Shown: piece by piece, positions 46,001 through 55,287 of the stretch
How positions within the stretch are numbered: position 1 is the stretch's first letter
How the letters are laid out: each line of letters starts with the position of its first letter
NCBI RefSeq assembly: GCF_003350535.1
Contig: NZ_QQBB01000008.1
Span: 119,359-183,358, forward strand
DNA length: 64,000 nt
Source of the DNA: Microvirga subterranea
GTDB taxonomy: Bacteria > Pseudomonadota > Alphaproteobacteria > Rhizobiales > Beijerinckiaceae
Direction: 5' to 3'
Program-made: the position numbers and the translations under genes
Notes under the pieces: model-generated
Told to the model about the DNA's origin: nothing
The model's input: only the letters and a program-made list of their open reading frames with translations
The model's database searches: none

Positions 46001-47308
46001 ATGGCACGTTGGTTGAAGCGCGGACGCGATGCGGAAGCGATTGCAGAGGATGATGCCAGGATCAGGGAGACGGTCGAAGAAATCCTGGCCGATATCGCCC
46101 GGCGAGGAGATGCCGGCGTGCGAGAGTTTTCCACCAAGTTCGACCGCTGGGACAGGGACGACTATCGCCTCACCGATAAGGAAATCAGCGACTGCCTCTC
46201 GCAGCTGTCGCAGCGCAATCTCGACGACATTCGGTTTGCACAGGAGCAGGTAAAGAACTTCGCGGAGCATCAGCGCCAATCGATGAAGGACATCGAGGTC
46301 GAGACGCTGCCGGGCGTGATCCTCGGGCACAAGAACATTCCGGTGAATTCGGTCGGATGCTACGTGCCAGGTGGCAAGTACCCTCTCCTCGCCTCTGCGC
46401 ATATGTCGGTCATCACGGCCAAGGTGGCAGGCGTCCCGCGCATCGTGACATGCGCCCCGCCCTACCAAGGAAAGCCGGCTCCTGCGATCGTTGCCGCCCA
46501 GCACCTGGCAGGCGCCGATGTCATCTACTGCCTGGGCGGAGTCCAGGCTGTCGGCGCCATGGCGCTCGGCACGGAAAGTATCGCACCCGTCGACATGCTG
46601 GTCGGACCCGGCAACGCCTTCGTGGCGGAGGCAAAGCGCCAGCTTTACGGACGCGTCGGCATCGACCTCTTCGCCGGCCCGACGGAAACCCTTGTCATCG
46701 CTGATGACAGCGTCGATGCGGAGATGTGCGCAACGGACCTCCTCGGTCAGGCAGAACATGGCCCGAACTCGCCGGCGATCCTGCTGACCACATCCGAGAA
46801 ACTCGCTCGCGAGACGATGGCCGAGGTCGAGCGCCTGCTTGGCATCCTACCGACTGCAGCGATCGCAAGACAAGCCTGGGCGGACTACGGCGCCGTGATC
46901 GTGTGCGATACGGACGAGGAAATGGTCCGGGAGGCAGACAACATTGCGTCCGAACACGTCCAGGTGATGACGAGGGATCCGGACTACTTCCTGGCCAATA
47001 TGACGAACTATGGAGCGCTGTTCCTTGGTCCCCGCACCAACGTGTCCTACGGCGACAAGGTCATCGGCACCAATCATACGCTCCCGACGAAAAAGGCAGC
47101 TCGCTATACCGGCGGCCTCTGGGTCGGCAAGTTTCTGAAAACCGTAACCTACCAGAAGATCCTGACCGACGAAGCATCGACCCTCGTTGGCGAGTATTGT
47201 TCGCGCCTCTGCATGCTCGAGGGGTTTGCCGGGCATGCCGAGCAGGCGAACATCCGAGTGCGCCGCTACGGCGGCCGCAATATCCCTTATGCGACGGCGG
47301 CCGAGTAA
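46001..47308 (+). CDS. HisD-family dehydrogenase (HpsN-like), not the biosynthetic HisD
   Basis: 435 residues related to histidinol dehydrogenase. The equivalents of the zinc and catalytic residues are all present: Gln250 and His253 ([11 protein letters not shown]), Glu318-His319 (ASEHVQV), Asp352 ([13 protein letters not shown]) and His422 ([10 protein letters not shown]). No other histidine gene is near, and it is embedded between redox genes, so a NAD-linked oxidation of an alcohol to a carboxylate is likely. Relatives of this type, such as sulfopropanediol dehydrogenase HpsN, act on C3 sulfonate alcohols; whether this one does is unproven. The start codon follows a palindromic motif. Confidence 0.82.
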   Translation: MARWLKRGRDAEAIAEDDARIRETVEEILADIARRGDAGVREFSTKFDRWDRDDYRLTDKEISDCLSQLSQRNLDDIRFAQEQVKNFAEHQRQSMKDIEVETLPGVILGHKNIPVNSVGCYVPGGKYPLLASAHMSVITAKVAGVPRIVTCAPPYQGKPAPAIVAAQHLAGADVIYCLGGVQAVGAMALGTESIAPVDMLVGPGNAFVAEAKRQLYGRVGIDLFAGPTETLVIADDSVDAEMCATDLLGQAEHGPNSPAILLTTSEKLARETMAEVERLLGILPTAAIARQAWADYGAVIVCDTDEEMVREADNIASEHVQVMTRDPDYFLANMTNYGALFLGPRTNVSYGDKVIGTNHTLPTKKAARYTGGLWVGKFLKTVTYQKILTDEASTLVGEYCSRLCMLEGFAGHAEQANIRVRRYGGRNIPYATAAE

Positions 47309-48081
47309 TGACCGTGCCCTCGCTCCCTCGCCCGCCCTCGTTCCGCCTCGACGGAAAGCGCGCCCTTGTGACAGGTGCGGGACGCGGCATCGGTCTGGCC
47401 GCAGCCGCTGCTTTGGCATCCGCCGGAGCCCATGTGACATTGGCGGCTCGGACTGCGGATGAGATCAACGCGGCAGCGCAGGCCATCCGGGACGAGGGGT
47501 TTGACGCCGCGGCGCTGTGCCTCGACGTCAATGATCTTGGCGAGGTTTCGCGCTCCCTCGAGGCTCTCGGACCGTTCGACGTCTTCGTCAACAATGCCGG
47601 CACGAACCGGCCGAAACCATTTGTCGACGTTTCCATAGAGGACTTCGATGCGATCATGGGCCTGAACGTGCGGTCCGCCTTCTTCGCCGCACAGATCGTG
47701 GCGAGGCGCTTGATTGCAGCCGGCATGCCCGGATCCATCATCAACGTCTCGTCGCAAATGGGCCATGTCGGCGGAGCCAACCGGACCGTCTACTGCACGT
47801 CGAAATTTGCCCTGGAAGGAATGACGAAAGCCATGGCGGTGGAACTCGGCCCTCACGGGATTCGGGTCAACACCTTGTGCCCGACCTTCATCGAGACCCC
47901 GATGACACGCCCCTTCCTGGCCGACGAAAATTTCCGTGCCGGCGTGCTTTCGAAGATCAAGCTCGGACGCCTTGGCCGGGTAGAGGATCTGACCGGCGCG
48001 ATCGTGTTTCTGGCGAGCGATGCCTCCAGTCTTATGACTGGCTCAGCGCTCCTCGTGGACGGCGGCTGGACGGCCGATTAG
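47308..48081 (+). CDS. Short-chain dehydrogenase/reductase (SDR)
   Basis: 257 residues. TGAGRGIG near residues 22-29, NNAG at 95-98, catalytic Ser148/Ser149, Tyr162 and Lys166 (YCTSK) make it a classical SDR. The ATG overlaps the stop of the HisD-like gene by one base (TAATG), indicating translational coupling. It is the last gene of the rightward block and convergent with the GST gene. Confidence 0.92.
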   Translation: MTVPSLPRPPSFRLDGKRALVTGAGRGIGLAAAAALASAGAHVTLAARTADEINAAAQAIRDEGFDAAALCLDVNDLGEVSRSLEALGPFDVFVNNAGTNRPKPFVDVSIEDFDAIMGLNVRSAFFAAQIVARRLIAAGMPGSIINVSSQMGHVGGANRTVYCTSKFALEGMTKAMAVELGPHGIRVNTLCPTFIETPMTRPFLADENFRAGVLSKIKLGRLGRVEDLTGAIVFLASDASSLMTGSALLVDGGWTAD

Positions 48082-48098
48082 AAGCGGCCTTGATAGCC

Positions 48099-48734
48099 TC
48101 AATCTCGACCGCGCAGAGGTTCGTAGCTCGTCATCACGCTCGAGCGAAAAGCCGGGCGCTCACCCAGGCGCTCGTACCAGCTCGCGAGATTGGCGAGGTC
48201 AGGCCGTGGAATGTCCATCGTATACCATCGATGGAGCGTCACGGCGGCCGGGATGTCCCCTATCGAGAAGGTTGAGCCTGCAAGCCAGGGCGTATCTGCG
48301 AGGCGGGCATCGAGAATGCCATAGACGCGCCTTGCCTCTTCGCTCAATTGCAGAATGCGTTCCGGGCTGCGCTGGGAGGGAGGCTTGCGGACAACCTCCC
48401 AGAACAGCGGCACAAAGACCGGCGCCAACGTCGTCTGCATCCAGTCCATCCATTGATCCGCCAAGGCGGCTTCGTTCCATGAGTCGGGATGAAGGGTTCC
48501 GCGCCCATAGCGTGCGGCGAGGTAGCGAACGATGACGTTGGATTCCCACAGGACCAGGTCGCCGTCTTCGAGCGTCGGGATCCGGCGGTTGGGGTTCAAG
48601 GCACTGTAAGCTGAGGAGTCCAGACCGCCGTAGGAACCGCCTACGTCGAGCCGCTCGGCATCCATTCCGAGCTCGCCCAACGCCCAGAGTACCTTCTGGA
48701 CGTTCATGGAGGTTGCCCTGCCCCAGAGCTTCAT
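48099..48734 (-). CDS. Glutathione S-transferase family protein
   Basis: 211 residues from the ATG at 48734 (a TTG at 48743 is also possible). The N-terminal thioredoxin-like domain reads KLWGRATSMNVQKVLWALGE, with NRRIPTLEDGDLVLWESNVI near residue 48. The alpha-helical C-terminal domain follows, with WLAGSTFSIGDIPAA near residue 150. It could detoxify reactive pathway intermediates or act as an isomerase. It is the last gene of the leftward TRAP operon. Confidence 0.9.
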   Translation of the reverse strand: MKLWGRATSMNVQKVLWALGELGMDAERLDVGGSYGGLDSSAYSALNPNRRIPTLEDGDLVLWESNVIVRYLAARYGRGTLHPDSWNEAALADQWMDWMQTTLAPVFVPLFWEVVRKPPSQRSPERILQLSEEARRVYGILDARLADTPWLAGSTFSIGDIPAAVTLHRWYTMDIPRPDLANLASWYERLGERPAFRSSVMTSYEPLRGRD

Positions 48735-48776
48735 GCCGACCAAGCCTCTTTGTACTTCCTCAACTCGCTTGCCCAG

Positions 48777-49667
48777 TCATGCCGCATCCCGGCGAAGGCG
48801 GGCCATCTCGCCCGTATACCAGTCGCCGATCTCGCTTGCCGTCATCAATGCGACGACTTCATGCCCGATCACATAGTCCAGGAGCTCCTCCAGATAACGA
48901 ATCCGGTGCGGGACACCCGTAATGTAGGGATGCATCGAGATGGCCATGATCCGGGCATTCTGCTCTCCCTCCTGATAAAGGCGGTCGAACTGATCTTTCC
49001 CGGTCTTGAGGAACTGGTCTGACGCGTGCTGCTGAAGGGCATAGACCACGATATCGTTGGTCTCGACCGTGTAGGGGATCGTCGTAATGGGCCCGAAAGG
49101 CGTCGCGACCTCTTGCGGCAGATCGTCGATCACCCAATCGGCCACATACTCGATCCCATGCTCCCTCAGCAGGTCGAGCGTCTCTTCGGTTTCCGTCAGA
49201 CCAGGACTCTCCCAGGAGCGTGGCGGCTGCCCTGCGAATGCGGTGATTGCGTCCACCGTCCGTCGGATGGCGTCTCTCTGGTTCTCGACCTTGTGCATCG
49301 GTCCCTGGAGGAAGCCATGCCCCATGAACTCGAAGCCGGCATCCCGACCGGCGGCCGCAACGCGCGGATAGGATGTGCACACGTTTCCGTTGATTGCGAG
49401 CGTGACAGGGATGTTTCGGCGCGTCAGCGCCTCGAACTGCCGCCAAAAGCCGGCCCGCATACCGTATTCATGCCAAGACCAGTTTGGCACGTCCGGGAGA
49501 AGCGGTTGTCCCATCGGGGGCGACAGGACGGTCCTTGGCATCGCTCCTTCGATCCGCCATTCCTCGACGTTGAGGATGAACCATACCGCCAGTCTGGCTC
49601 CTCCCGGCAGGTGGAGCTTCGGTCTGTCGATCAGGGCCTGGTAAGGAATTCGATCCGTGAGCGCCAT
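48777..49667 (-). CDS. Polysaccharide deacetylase family protein (PuuE/allantoinase-like)
   Basis: 296 residues from the ATG at 49667, with GGAG six bases upstream. NodB-type fold; the stretch GHGFLQGPMHKVENQRDAIR near residue 114 and SWESPGLTETEETLDLLREH near residue 149 resemble the PuuE group of carbon-nitrogen hydrolases rather than chitin deacetylases. No signal peptide, so it is cytoplasmic. It probably hydrolyses a small amide, lactam or related molecule. It lies between the DapA-family and GST genes. Confidence 0.82.
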   Translation of the reverse strand: MALTDRIPYQALIDRPKLHLPGGARLAVWFILNVEEWRIEGAMPRTVLSPPMGQPLLPDVPNWSWHEYGMRAGFWRQFEALTRRNIPVTLAINGNVCTSYPRVAAAGRDAGFEFMGHGFLQGPMHKVENQRDAIRRTVDAITAFAGQPPRSWESPGLTETEETLDLLREHGIEYVADWVIDDLPQEVATPFGPITTIPYTVETNDIVVYALQQHASDQFLKTGKDQFDRLYQEGEQNARIMAISMHPYITGVPHRIRYLEELLDYVIGHEVVALMTASEIGDWYTGEMARLRRDAA

Positions 49668-49715
49668 GATGGTCTCCAATTCGATGAGAAGAGCGGATAA
49701 TGCTCGTTTCGCGGG

Positions 49716-50636
49716 TCACATGAATGGTGCGGGTTTGAAAGCATGCCCAGCCTTCTCAAGCCTTGCGATCAGCTCCGAAGACTGGGTGTCCGAAAGCGGC
49801 GTCAATGGGGGCCGTAGCTGCGCAAGCCCTGGCTCGCGCAGCAATGTCGCCATCACCGCCTTTGCTGCCGGGATGAGGGGATAGCTCGAGAAAATGTTGC
49901 GCACGTCCGCCACGGGCTCTTGCAGTGCGTCAGCGTCCGGGCTCTTCCAGTTGTCGACCAGCTGGCGGATCGCTGCAGCATTGATGTTGCCCGAAGCGGT
50001 GATGCAGCCGGCTGCTCCAAGCCTCATCGCCTTCAGGAGAACGCCTTCTGAACTTGGAAAGATGCGGAAGCCTGGGAAGCGAGTGAGCATGGCCTCCGTG
50101 TTGGACCAGTCGCCGGAACTGTCCTTGATGCCCAGGACAGTGTCCGGATAGCGCTTGATCAACCGCTCGATGAGGTCATGAGGAATGCCGACGCCGGTCA
50201 TCTGAGGGATGTGATAGAGCCACAATCCTAAGTCCGACGAACCGACCCGTTCGATCACTTCCGAATAGAACGCGAACAGCCCCTCGACCGATATGGGCTT
50301 GTAGTAGAATGGCGGCAGCATCAGCACGCCGCCGCACCCGACGGACACTGCGTGCCTCGTTAGCTCGACCGCATCCGGAAGGGCCGATTGCCCCGTGCCG
50401 GGCAGAAGCAGTGACGGATCGATCCCGCCTTCCACCAAATGCTCCAGGAGATGGCGGCGCTCCGCGATCGACAACGAATTCGCTTCGCTCGTCGTGCCGA
50501 AAACGGCGAGCCCGTTGGCTCCTTGGGCCAGGAGCCAGCGGCACACGCCGAGAAACAGCGGTGCATCCACCTCGAGATCGGCTTGGAAGGATGTAATGGC
50601 GGGGACGAGAACCCCTGCAAAGTCGGCTTTGGCCAT
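49716..50636 (-). CDS. DapA/NAL-family class I aldolase or hydro-lyase
   Basis: 306-residue TIM barrel. The Schiff-base lysine is Lys171 (LGIKDSSGDW), the catalytic tyrosine Tyr141 (LYHIPQMTG), and Thr48-Thr49 lie in GTTSEANSLS. All catalytic residues of the family are present. The context is not lysine synthesis: it lies in a TRAP operon next to deacetylase-like and DUF1330 genes, so it probably cleaves or dehydrates a 2-keto acid made by the pathway. Confidence 0.9.
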   Translation of the reverse strand: MAKADFAGVLVPAITSFQADLEVDAPLFLGVCRWLLAQGANGLAVFGTTSEANSLSIAERRHLLEHLVEGGIDPSLLLPGTGQSALPDAVELTRHAVSVGCGGVLMLPPFYYKPISVEGLFAFYSEVIERVGSSDLGLWLYHIPQMTGVGIPHDLIERLIKRYPDTVLGIKDSSGDWSNTEAMLTRFPGFRIFPSSEGVLLKAMRLGAAGCITASGNINAAAIRQLVDNWKSPDADALQEPVADVRNIFSSYPLIPAAKAVMATLLREPGLAQLRPPLTPLSDTQSSELIARLEKAGHAFKPAPFM

Positions 50637-50676
50637 CAGGGTTGTGCTTTCAATGGCGGGAAGAAATCGGCCTCGC

Positions 50677-50979
50677 TCATTTCGTGGCGTCGCCGCCCTC
50701 GACGATAATCAGTTCCACCTGCCCGGCCCCGTCTTTGCGGAACGACGAGGCTTCCTGGTATTCGGGTGAGCGATGGCATTCCTCGGCGGCCTCGAGACTC
50801 GGGAACTCGATCACCACGAAACGGTGGAACGTTTCCGGCCCCTCCAGGATCTTGAATCGGCCGCCACGGGCCAGCACCTTGCCGCCATATCGAGAAATGA
50901 TCCCAGGTACGCGGTCCGTGTACTTCTTATACTCGACGGGATCATTGATGCGCGACCGCGCGACCCAGTAGGCGGGCAT
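50677..50979 (-). CDS. DUF1330 domain protein
   Basis: 100 residues from the ATG at 50979 with AAGGAG upstream; the longer frame to 51159 is antisense-like and rejected. It is a ferredoxin-like dimeric alpha/beta fold of the DUF1330 group: AYWVARSRINDPVEYKKYTD near the start, VVIEFPSLEAAEECHRSPEY near residue 55. Small DUF1330 proteins often accompany catabolic genes and may bind ligands. It lies between dctM and the lyase gene. Confidence 0.9.
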   Translation of the reverse strand: MPAYWVARSRINDPVEYKKYTDRVPGIISRYGGKVLARGGRFKILEGPETFHRFVVIEFPSLEAAEECHRSPEYQEASSFRKDGAGQVELIIVEGGDATK

Positions 50980-50989
50980 GATTTTCTCC

Positions 50990-52336
50990 TTAAGGTTTTC
51001 CGAGATTGGGAAGCCAGGTTGCGATCTGGGGGAAGGCGATGATTGCCGCGATGACCGCCAGAAGGCAGATCCAGAACGGGGTCGATCCCCGAAAGATCTC
51101 GCCGACCGAGACATTTTCCTGCGGCAACGCAGCCTTGACCGTGAAGACGAGAATTCCAAACGGCGGGGTCAAGAGCCCCGTCTCGATGGCCAGGATGCCG
51201 ATGATGGCGAATGCCAGAGGATCGTATCCTAGGCTGCTGGCGACGGGAGCGAATACTGGGACAGTCAGGAGAATGATCGAGATCGAGTCGATGATGCATC
51301 CGAGGACGAACCAGATGAGGATCATGATCCCGAGGATGGCGATTGCCGGCAGTCCCGTGTCGAGGAGCGCAGCCTGGACCGCTCCCGTAATACCCGTCAT
51401 CGACAGGACACGGGAGTAGAGCTGAGCCATGACGAGAAGAAGGAGAAGCGGCGCAGACGAGCGACCTGCCGACAGAACGACCTCGAAGACCTCCTTCGCA
51501 CGCATCCCGCGGATCAACGCGATGGCGAATGCCGCTACCGCACCGACGCCCGCGCCTTCCGTCGGAGTGAAAAAGCCGAACCAGATGCCCCCGAGGACGC
51601 CGCACACGAGAAGAACGACCAGAAGCGTGCCGAAAAGTGTGCCGCTGAGGTCATCGCTCTCAGCGATCTGCGCGGTCGTGGCGTGGTTCGCAGTCGCAGA
51701 TACTCTGCCTTCGCCGACGATCTGAGGCCTTAGAATAGCGGTTCCGACGATGTAGGCGCTGTAAACGAGCACGACGACGAGGCCAGGAACCACACCGGCC
51801 ATGAACAGGCTGCCGATCGACTGCTCGGTCAGGACGCCCCAAACGATCATGAGGACCGACGGCGGAATGAGCATGCCGAGGCAGGCACTGCCCGCGATGC
51901 AGGAAAGTGAAAACTGCCGATTGTAGCCGTAACGCTTCATCTCCGGATAAGCGATGCGGGAGAATGTTGCAGCGGCCGCGATGCTCACTCCCGAAACGAA
52001 AGCAAAAACCGCGTTTGCCAGCACGGTCGCGACGCCAAGGCGCCCAGGGAGCCATCGAGTCAAGCGATTGACCAGGCTGAAAAGGTCGCGAGCCGCGCCC
52101 GATTTTGCGAGGAACTCGCCCATCAGGATGAAGAGTGGGATGACGGCGAAGATATAATCCCGGATTCCCTCGTAGGCCGTGTTCGAAATGAAGCTCCGGA
52201 CGACCTCGATGTTTTCCTGCATGAGGTATATTCCGAGAGCCGAGGTAATGCCGAGTGCGACCGCGATGTGGGTGCCGAAGAGGACGAGTGTCAGGAGTAC
52301 CCCAACGATGATCATCATTTGTGAGGGGTCGAACAT
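50990..52336 (-). CDS. dctM: TRAP transporter large permease DctM
   Basis: 448 residues from the ATG at 52336 (the longer frame to 52444 runs into dctQ). About 12 membrane spans with the family loops IPLFILMGEFLAKSGAARDL near residue 63 and ACLGMLIPPSVLMIVWGVL near 137. GFFTPTEGAGVGA lies near residue 252. It overlaps nothing and follows dctQ by 13 bases. It works with the binding protein and small permease next to it. Confidence 0.94.
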   Translation of the reverse strand: MFDPSQMMIIVGVLLTLVLFGTHIAVALGITSALGIYLMQENIEVVRSFISNTAYEGIRDYIFAVIPLFILMGEFLAKSGAARDLFSLVNRLTRWLPGRLGVATVLANAVFAFVSGVSIAAAATFSRIAYPEMKRYGYNRQFSLSCIAGSACLGMLIPPSVLMIVWGVLTEQSIGSLFMAGVVPGLVVVLVYSAYIVGTAILRPQIVGEGRVSATANHATTAQIAESDDLSGTLFGTLLVVLLVCGVLGGIWFGFFTPTEGAGVGAVAAFAIALIRGMRAKEVFEVVLSAGRSSAPLLLLLVMAQLYSRVLSMTGITGAVQAALLDTGLPAIAILGIMILIWFVLGCIIDSISIILLTVPVFAPVASSLGYDPLAFAIIGILAIETGLLTPPFGILVFTVKAALPQENVSVGEIFRGSTPFWICLLAVIAAIIAFPQIATWLPNLGKP

Positions 52337-52349
52337 CGAAGGGATCCAA

Positions 52350-52865
52350 TCAGTGTGAGGTGCCGGTGACAAGGACTTCGTGCATACGGGCCGCAGCAAT
52401 CTGCCTGATTGCCAGGAGCAAGTAGGCTGCAACGGCAAGTCCACTGCCGATCAGAACTGCAAGTCGAACCGGCCACATCGGAACTCGAAGAGCTCCCTCC
52501 CCCTCATACTCGCCGGTCTCGAATGCGTGGGCAAAGCCGTCGATGCTGCCCCAGAAGATGAGAGCAAAGAGGATGATTCCGAGAAAACAGGAGACGACGA
52601 CTAGGGCGGCACGGATGCGTGCGGGAAAATGGATGGTCAGTGCATCCACGTGCATCATCCCATTACTGAGAATGGCATAGACCGCCTGCAGATAGCAGAT
52701 GATGACGATCGAGCTGGAGACGAGTTCCGGCGTGCCCTTGAGCGGACTGTTGAACGCCACTCTCCCGATCACGTCACCGACGACGACAAAGCATAAAAGG
52801 AAGGCGAGGATCGAAGCCAGAACCAGCAAGGCTTTCGAAATCCAGTCGAGACCTCTTCCAATCAT
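52350..52865 (-). CDS. dctQ: TRAP transporter small permease DctQ
   Basis: 171 residues from the ATG at 52865; extension to 52982 would run into the end of dctP. Four hydrophobic segments with the family motif VVVGDVIGRVAFNSPLKGTP near residue 28. Weak ribosome site AGGTG. It lies between dctP and dctM. Confidence 0.9.
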   Translation of the reverse strand: MIGRGLDWISKALLVLASILAFLLCFVVVGDVIGRVAFNSPLKGTPELVSSSIVIICYLQAVYAILSNGMMHVDALTIHFPARIRAALVVVSCFLGIILFALIFWGSIDGFAHAFETGEYEGEGALRVPMWPVRLAVLIGSGLAVAAYLLLAIRQIAAARMHEVLVTGTSH

Positions 52866-52954
52866 CGAATGACACCTGCAGCCGTATTCACATGAGAAAC
52901 CCCGGAACCGGAGCTGGTAAGTCAGCCGGTTCCGGGAGACGACCCGTTTGAATG

Positions 52955-54025
52955 CTATTTGACCTGGTACCGAATCGGCCATTTGTGGCCGAGCTTCTCG
53001 GCTTCCTCGAGAGTCAGCTCAAGGACCTGGGTTCCGGGAAGTCCGGCTTTGTCGAGCTCGGCTGCCTTCTCCTTGGGCCAGTCCTTGAGGGACGTAGCCC
53101 AATCGGCACGCACGCTTTCAGGCAGGGTCTTCACCTTTGCGCCGAGCTCCTTCAACTGCTCGATCTGCTTGGGATAGTTCTCGTCGTTGACGGTCCCGGT
53201 TTTCGCTTCGTACTCCCGTGCAACTTCAACGATGATGTCCTGCACTTCCTTGGGAAGTCGGTTGAAGCGATTGCGGTTGATCGTCAGCGCGTGCCACGTG
53301 ATGGATCCGAACCCAATCTCCGTGTAATACGGAGAGACTTCATACATCTTGAAATTCACGACGCCGGACGGGAACATGATCCATCCGTTGTAGACACCGG
53401 TCTGCATGGCCGTATAGGCCTCAGGCAGCGATGATTGGACCGGCACGGCGCCGGCGAATTCCAGCCATTTCAGATTCAGGCCTGCGCCGGCCAGCTTGCG
53501 TCCTTTGAGATCGGCGACCGTGTTCCAGTCGAATGTCGTCGTCAAATTGTAGCCGTTGTCGGCAATTGCGGCCAAATGCTTCTGGCCAAACTTCTCCTCG
53601 AACACCTTGGTCATGTACGGGACTTTGTCATAGACAGCCCGCGCGAGCTTGACGCTCTTCTCGGCGCTCATAGTGCCGAACGGCAGCATGACCTGAAAGG
53701 CATGGAGGGGAAGGTTCGACGGCTCGAAGCAGAGGCAATAGCCGCCGATGTCGATGATGCCGGACTGCACACCTTCCAGCGTGTCCGCAACCTTCACCAT
53801 CGAGCCGCCATAACCTTCAATGAACTCGATTTTATGGCTCGTTCGCTCCGCGACCCGCTTCGTCACCTCCGGCACGAAAAATGTCTGCATCAGGTGAACG
53901 TACGTATTGACCGCCGGATGACCTGACGCGATGCGCAACCTGATGTTCTCAGCCTTCGCAGACGTGACTGAGCCGAGCGCGAGAGCAGCCAAAGCGATGG
54001 CAGATACTTGAATGACGCTCCTCAT
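52955..54025 (-). CDS. dctP: TRAP transporter substrate-binding protein DctP
   Basis: 356-residue periplasmic receptor. The signal peptide runs to about residue 25 (TSAKA-E). The mature start IRLRIASGHPAVNTYVHLMQ and the ligand-site region NTVADLKGRKLAGAGLNLKW near residue 169 fit the family. It is the first gene of the leftward TRAP operon (dctP, dctQ, dctM, DUF1330, lyase, deacetylase, GST). It is divergent from the GntR gene across 576 bases. Confidence 0.94.
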   Translation of the reverse strand: MRSVIQVSAIALAALALGSVTSAKAENIRLRIASGHPAVNTYVHLMQTFFVPEVTKRVAERTSHKIEFIEGYGGSMVKVADTLEGVQSGIIDIGGYCLCFEPSNLPLHAFQVMLPFGTMSAEKSVKLARAVYDKVPYMTKVFEEKFGQKHLAAIADNGYNLTTTFDWNTVADLKGRKLAGAGLNLKWLEFAGAVPVQSSLPEAYTAMQTGVYNGWIMFPSGVVNFKMYEVSPYYTEIGFGSITWHALTINRNRFNRLPKEVQDIIVEVAREYEAKTGTVNDENYPKQIEQLKELGAKVKTLPESVRADWATSLKDWPKEKAAELDKAGLPGTQVLELTLEEAEKLGHKWPIRYQVK

Positions 54026-54601
54026 GGACTTCGATCTCCTCCCAGAAATCTTCTTGATTATGAGCAGGCAGGGAGCCTCGCATCATCCCGAAATCCCCTG
54101 TGGCTCGTCGTCGTCAAAGCCCGGTTCGATCCAGGCACATTCGGCTTAATTGCGCTCGGCCCTGCCGCTATCGGAAAAGCTTAAGCGTGGTCTCGCTCTA
54201 TGATGAAATAATCATTGCTGATCATTTTTATCATGAATCATGATCGCCCAAGCTCACTCGACCGCGCGTCGATTTGGGACCTGCCGACTTCATACCTACG
54301 AAAGTCCCTCAGCAACTGTGTACTCTGAGCTGAAAAAGACGCGTACCTGCGACGCGATCATCCATTCGGCGGATGCAAGAACATGAGCTTTCCGGCGAAG
54401 AATTCTGGCGTCATTCCTCCCTCCGTCCTGTCGAATCTGATATTTCACTATCTGCAAATCATGTGTCAACAGGAACGTTGGCTACCGCGTTTCAATGGCT
54501 TCTTCAGGAAATCGGCGCAACAGGATTGACGCGGAGCGAAGAACTGAAATATCAGTTTGAGGCATTCTGTAGTGTAAGGAATCCTAGGCAGGGAGAATTT
54601 T
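54026..54601. promoter_or_regulatory. Divergent intergenic region with ATGAT/ATCAT half-site cluster
   Basis: 576 bases between dctP and the GntR gene. At 54200-54215 there is a perfect inverted repeat ATGAT-N6-ATCAT, then the palindromes TGATCA (54219-54224), TCATGA (54231-54236) and ATCATGAT (54237-54244). This dense AT-rich cluster is a good candidate binding region for the adjacent GntR regulator. An 82-codon frame at 54373-54621 matches nothing I recognise and is probably not a gene. Confidence 0.55.
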
Positions 54602-55270
54602 GTGCCCGAAGGATTGGATGAATCTCCGCTTCTGGTTCGAACGAGCGTGTATCAGCAGCTGAGAGCCGCGATACTGTCCTGCGCCATTCGTCCCGGCACA
54701 CAAATTCAGGAGCGGCAGCTTGCCGAGCAGTATCAGGTGAGCAAGTCACCGATCAGGGACGCATTGCTCAAGCTCGAGGAGCAGAACCTGATCGAAGTCA
54801 TGCCCCGCAAAGGCTATCGCGTGAAACGCATCTCCCTGACGGATGCGCGCGAGCTGTATGAAATGCGCCAGATCCTTGAACGCGAAAGCATCATCCGTCT
54901 GCTCGATACGGCCAGCGATGGGATTCTGTCGGACCTCGATGAGTTCCGCACGCTACCCTCTCCGATAGAGCTCTCGAAGTGGATTGAGTACAATAGCGCC
55001 TTCCATGGCTTTCTTGCCGCCAACTGCGGGAATTCACGTCTTGCTCGCGCCGGATGTGACGCCATCGAGCAGTACGAGCGGCTGACCTACGTGAGCGTTA
55101 CAAGCAGCAATGAGCTCAGCCTTGCTGACTTTGTTGCTGAACATGGCGCGATTATCGACGCGATTCAGAGACGCGACAAAAGGCAGGCGCTGGCTCTGGC
55201 ACGGGATCATATCGAAAGCTCACGCCGGCGCGTTCTCGATGCGCTCGAGAATCTATCCGTCATCGCCTGA
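54602..55270 (+). CDS. GntR-family regulator with FCD domain
   Basis: 222 residues starting at GTG 54602, with GGGAGA upstream. The winged helix-turn-helix QERQLAEQYQVSKSPIRDAL near residue 38 and KGYRVKRISLTDARELYEM near 72 lead into an FCD effector domain. It is the first gene of the rightward block and faces the TRAP operon. It probably represses both in the absence of a carboxylate inducer (inference). Confidence 0.92.
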   Translation: MPEGLDESPLLVRTSVYQQLRAAILSCAIRPGTQIQERQLAEQYQVSKSPIRDALLKLEEQNLIEVMPRKGYRVKRISLTDARELYEMRQILERESIIRLLDTASDGILSDLDEFRTLPSPIELSKWIEYNSAFHGFLAANCGNSRLARAGCDAIEQYERLTYVSVTSSNELSLADFVAEHGAIIDAIQRRDKRQALALARDHIESSRRRVLDALENLSVIA

Positions 55271-55287
55271 CTACCGGGAGGCCCATA

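Noticed and set aside
45998..46016. TGGCACG-N4-TTGAA resembling a sigma-54 promoter
   Set aside because: It overlaps the start codon of the HisD-like gene and its first codons, so it is most likely chance.
54373..54621. 82-codon frame before the GntR gene
   Set aside because: No recognisable domain, and it overlaps the GntR start; the region fits a regulatory spacer better.
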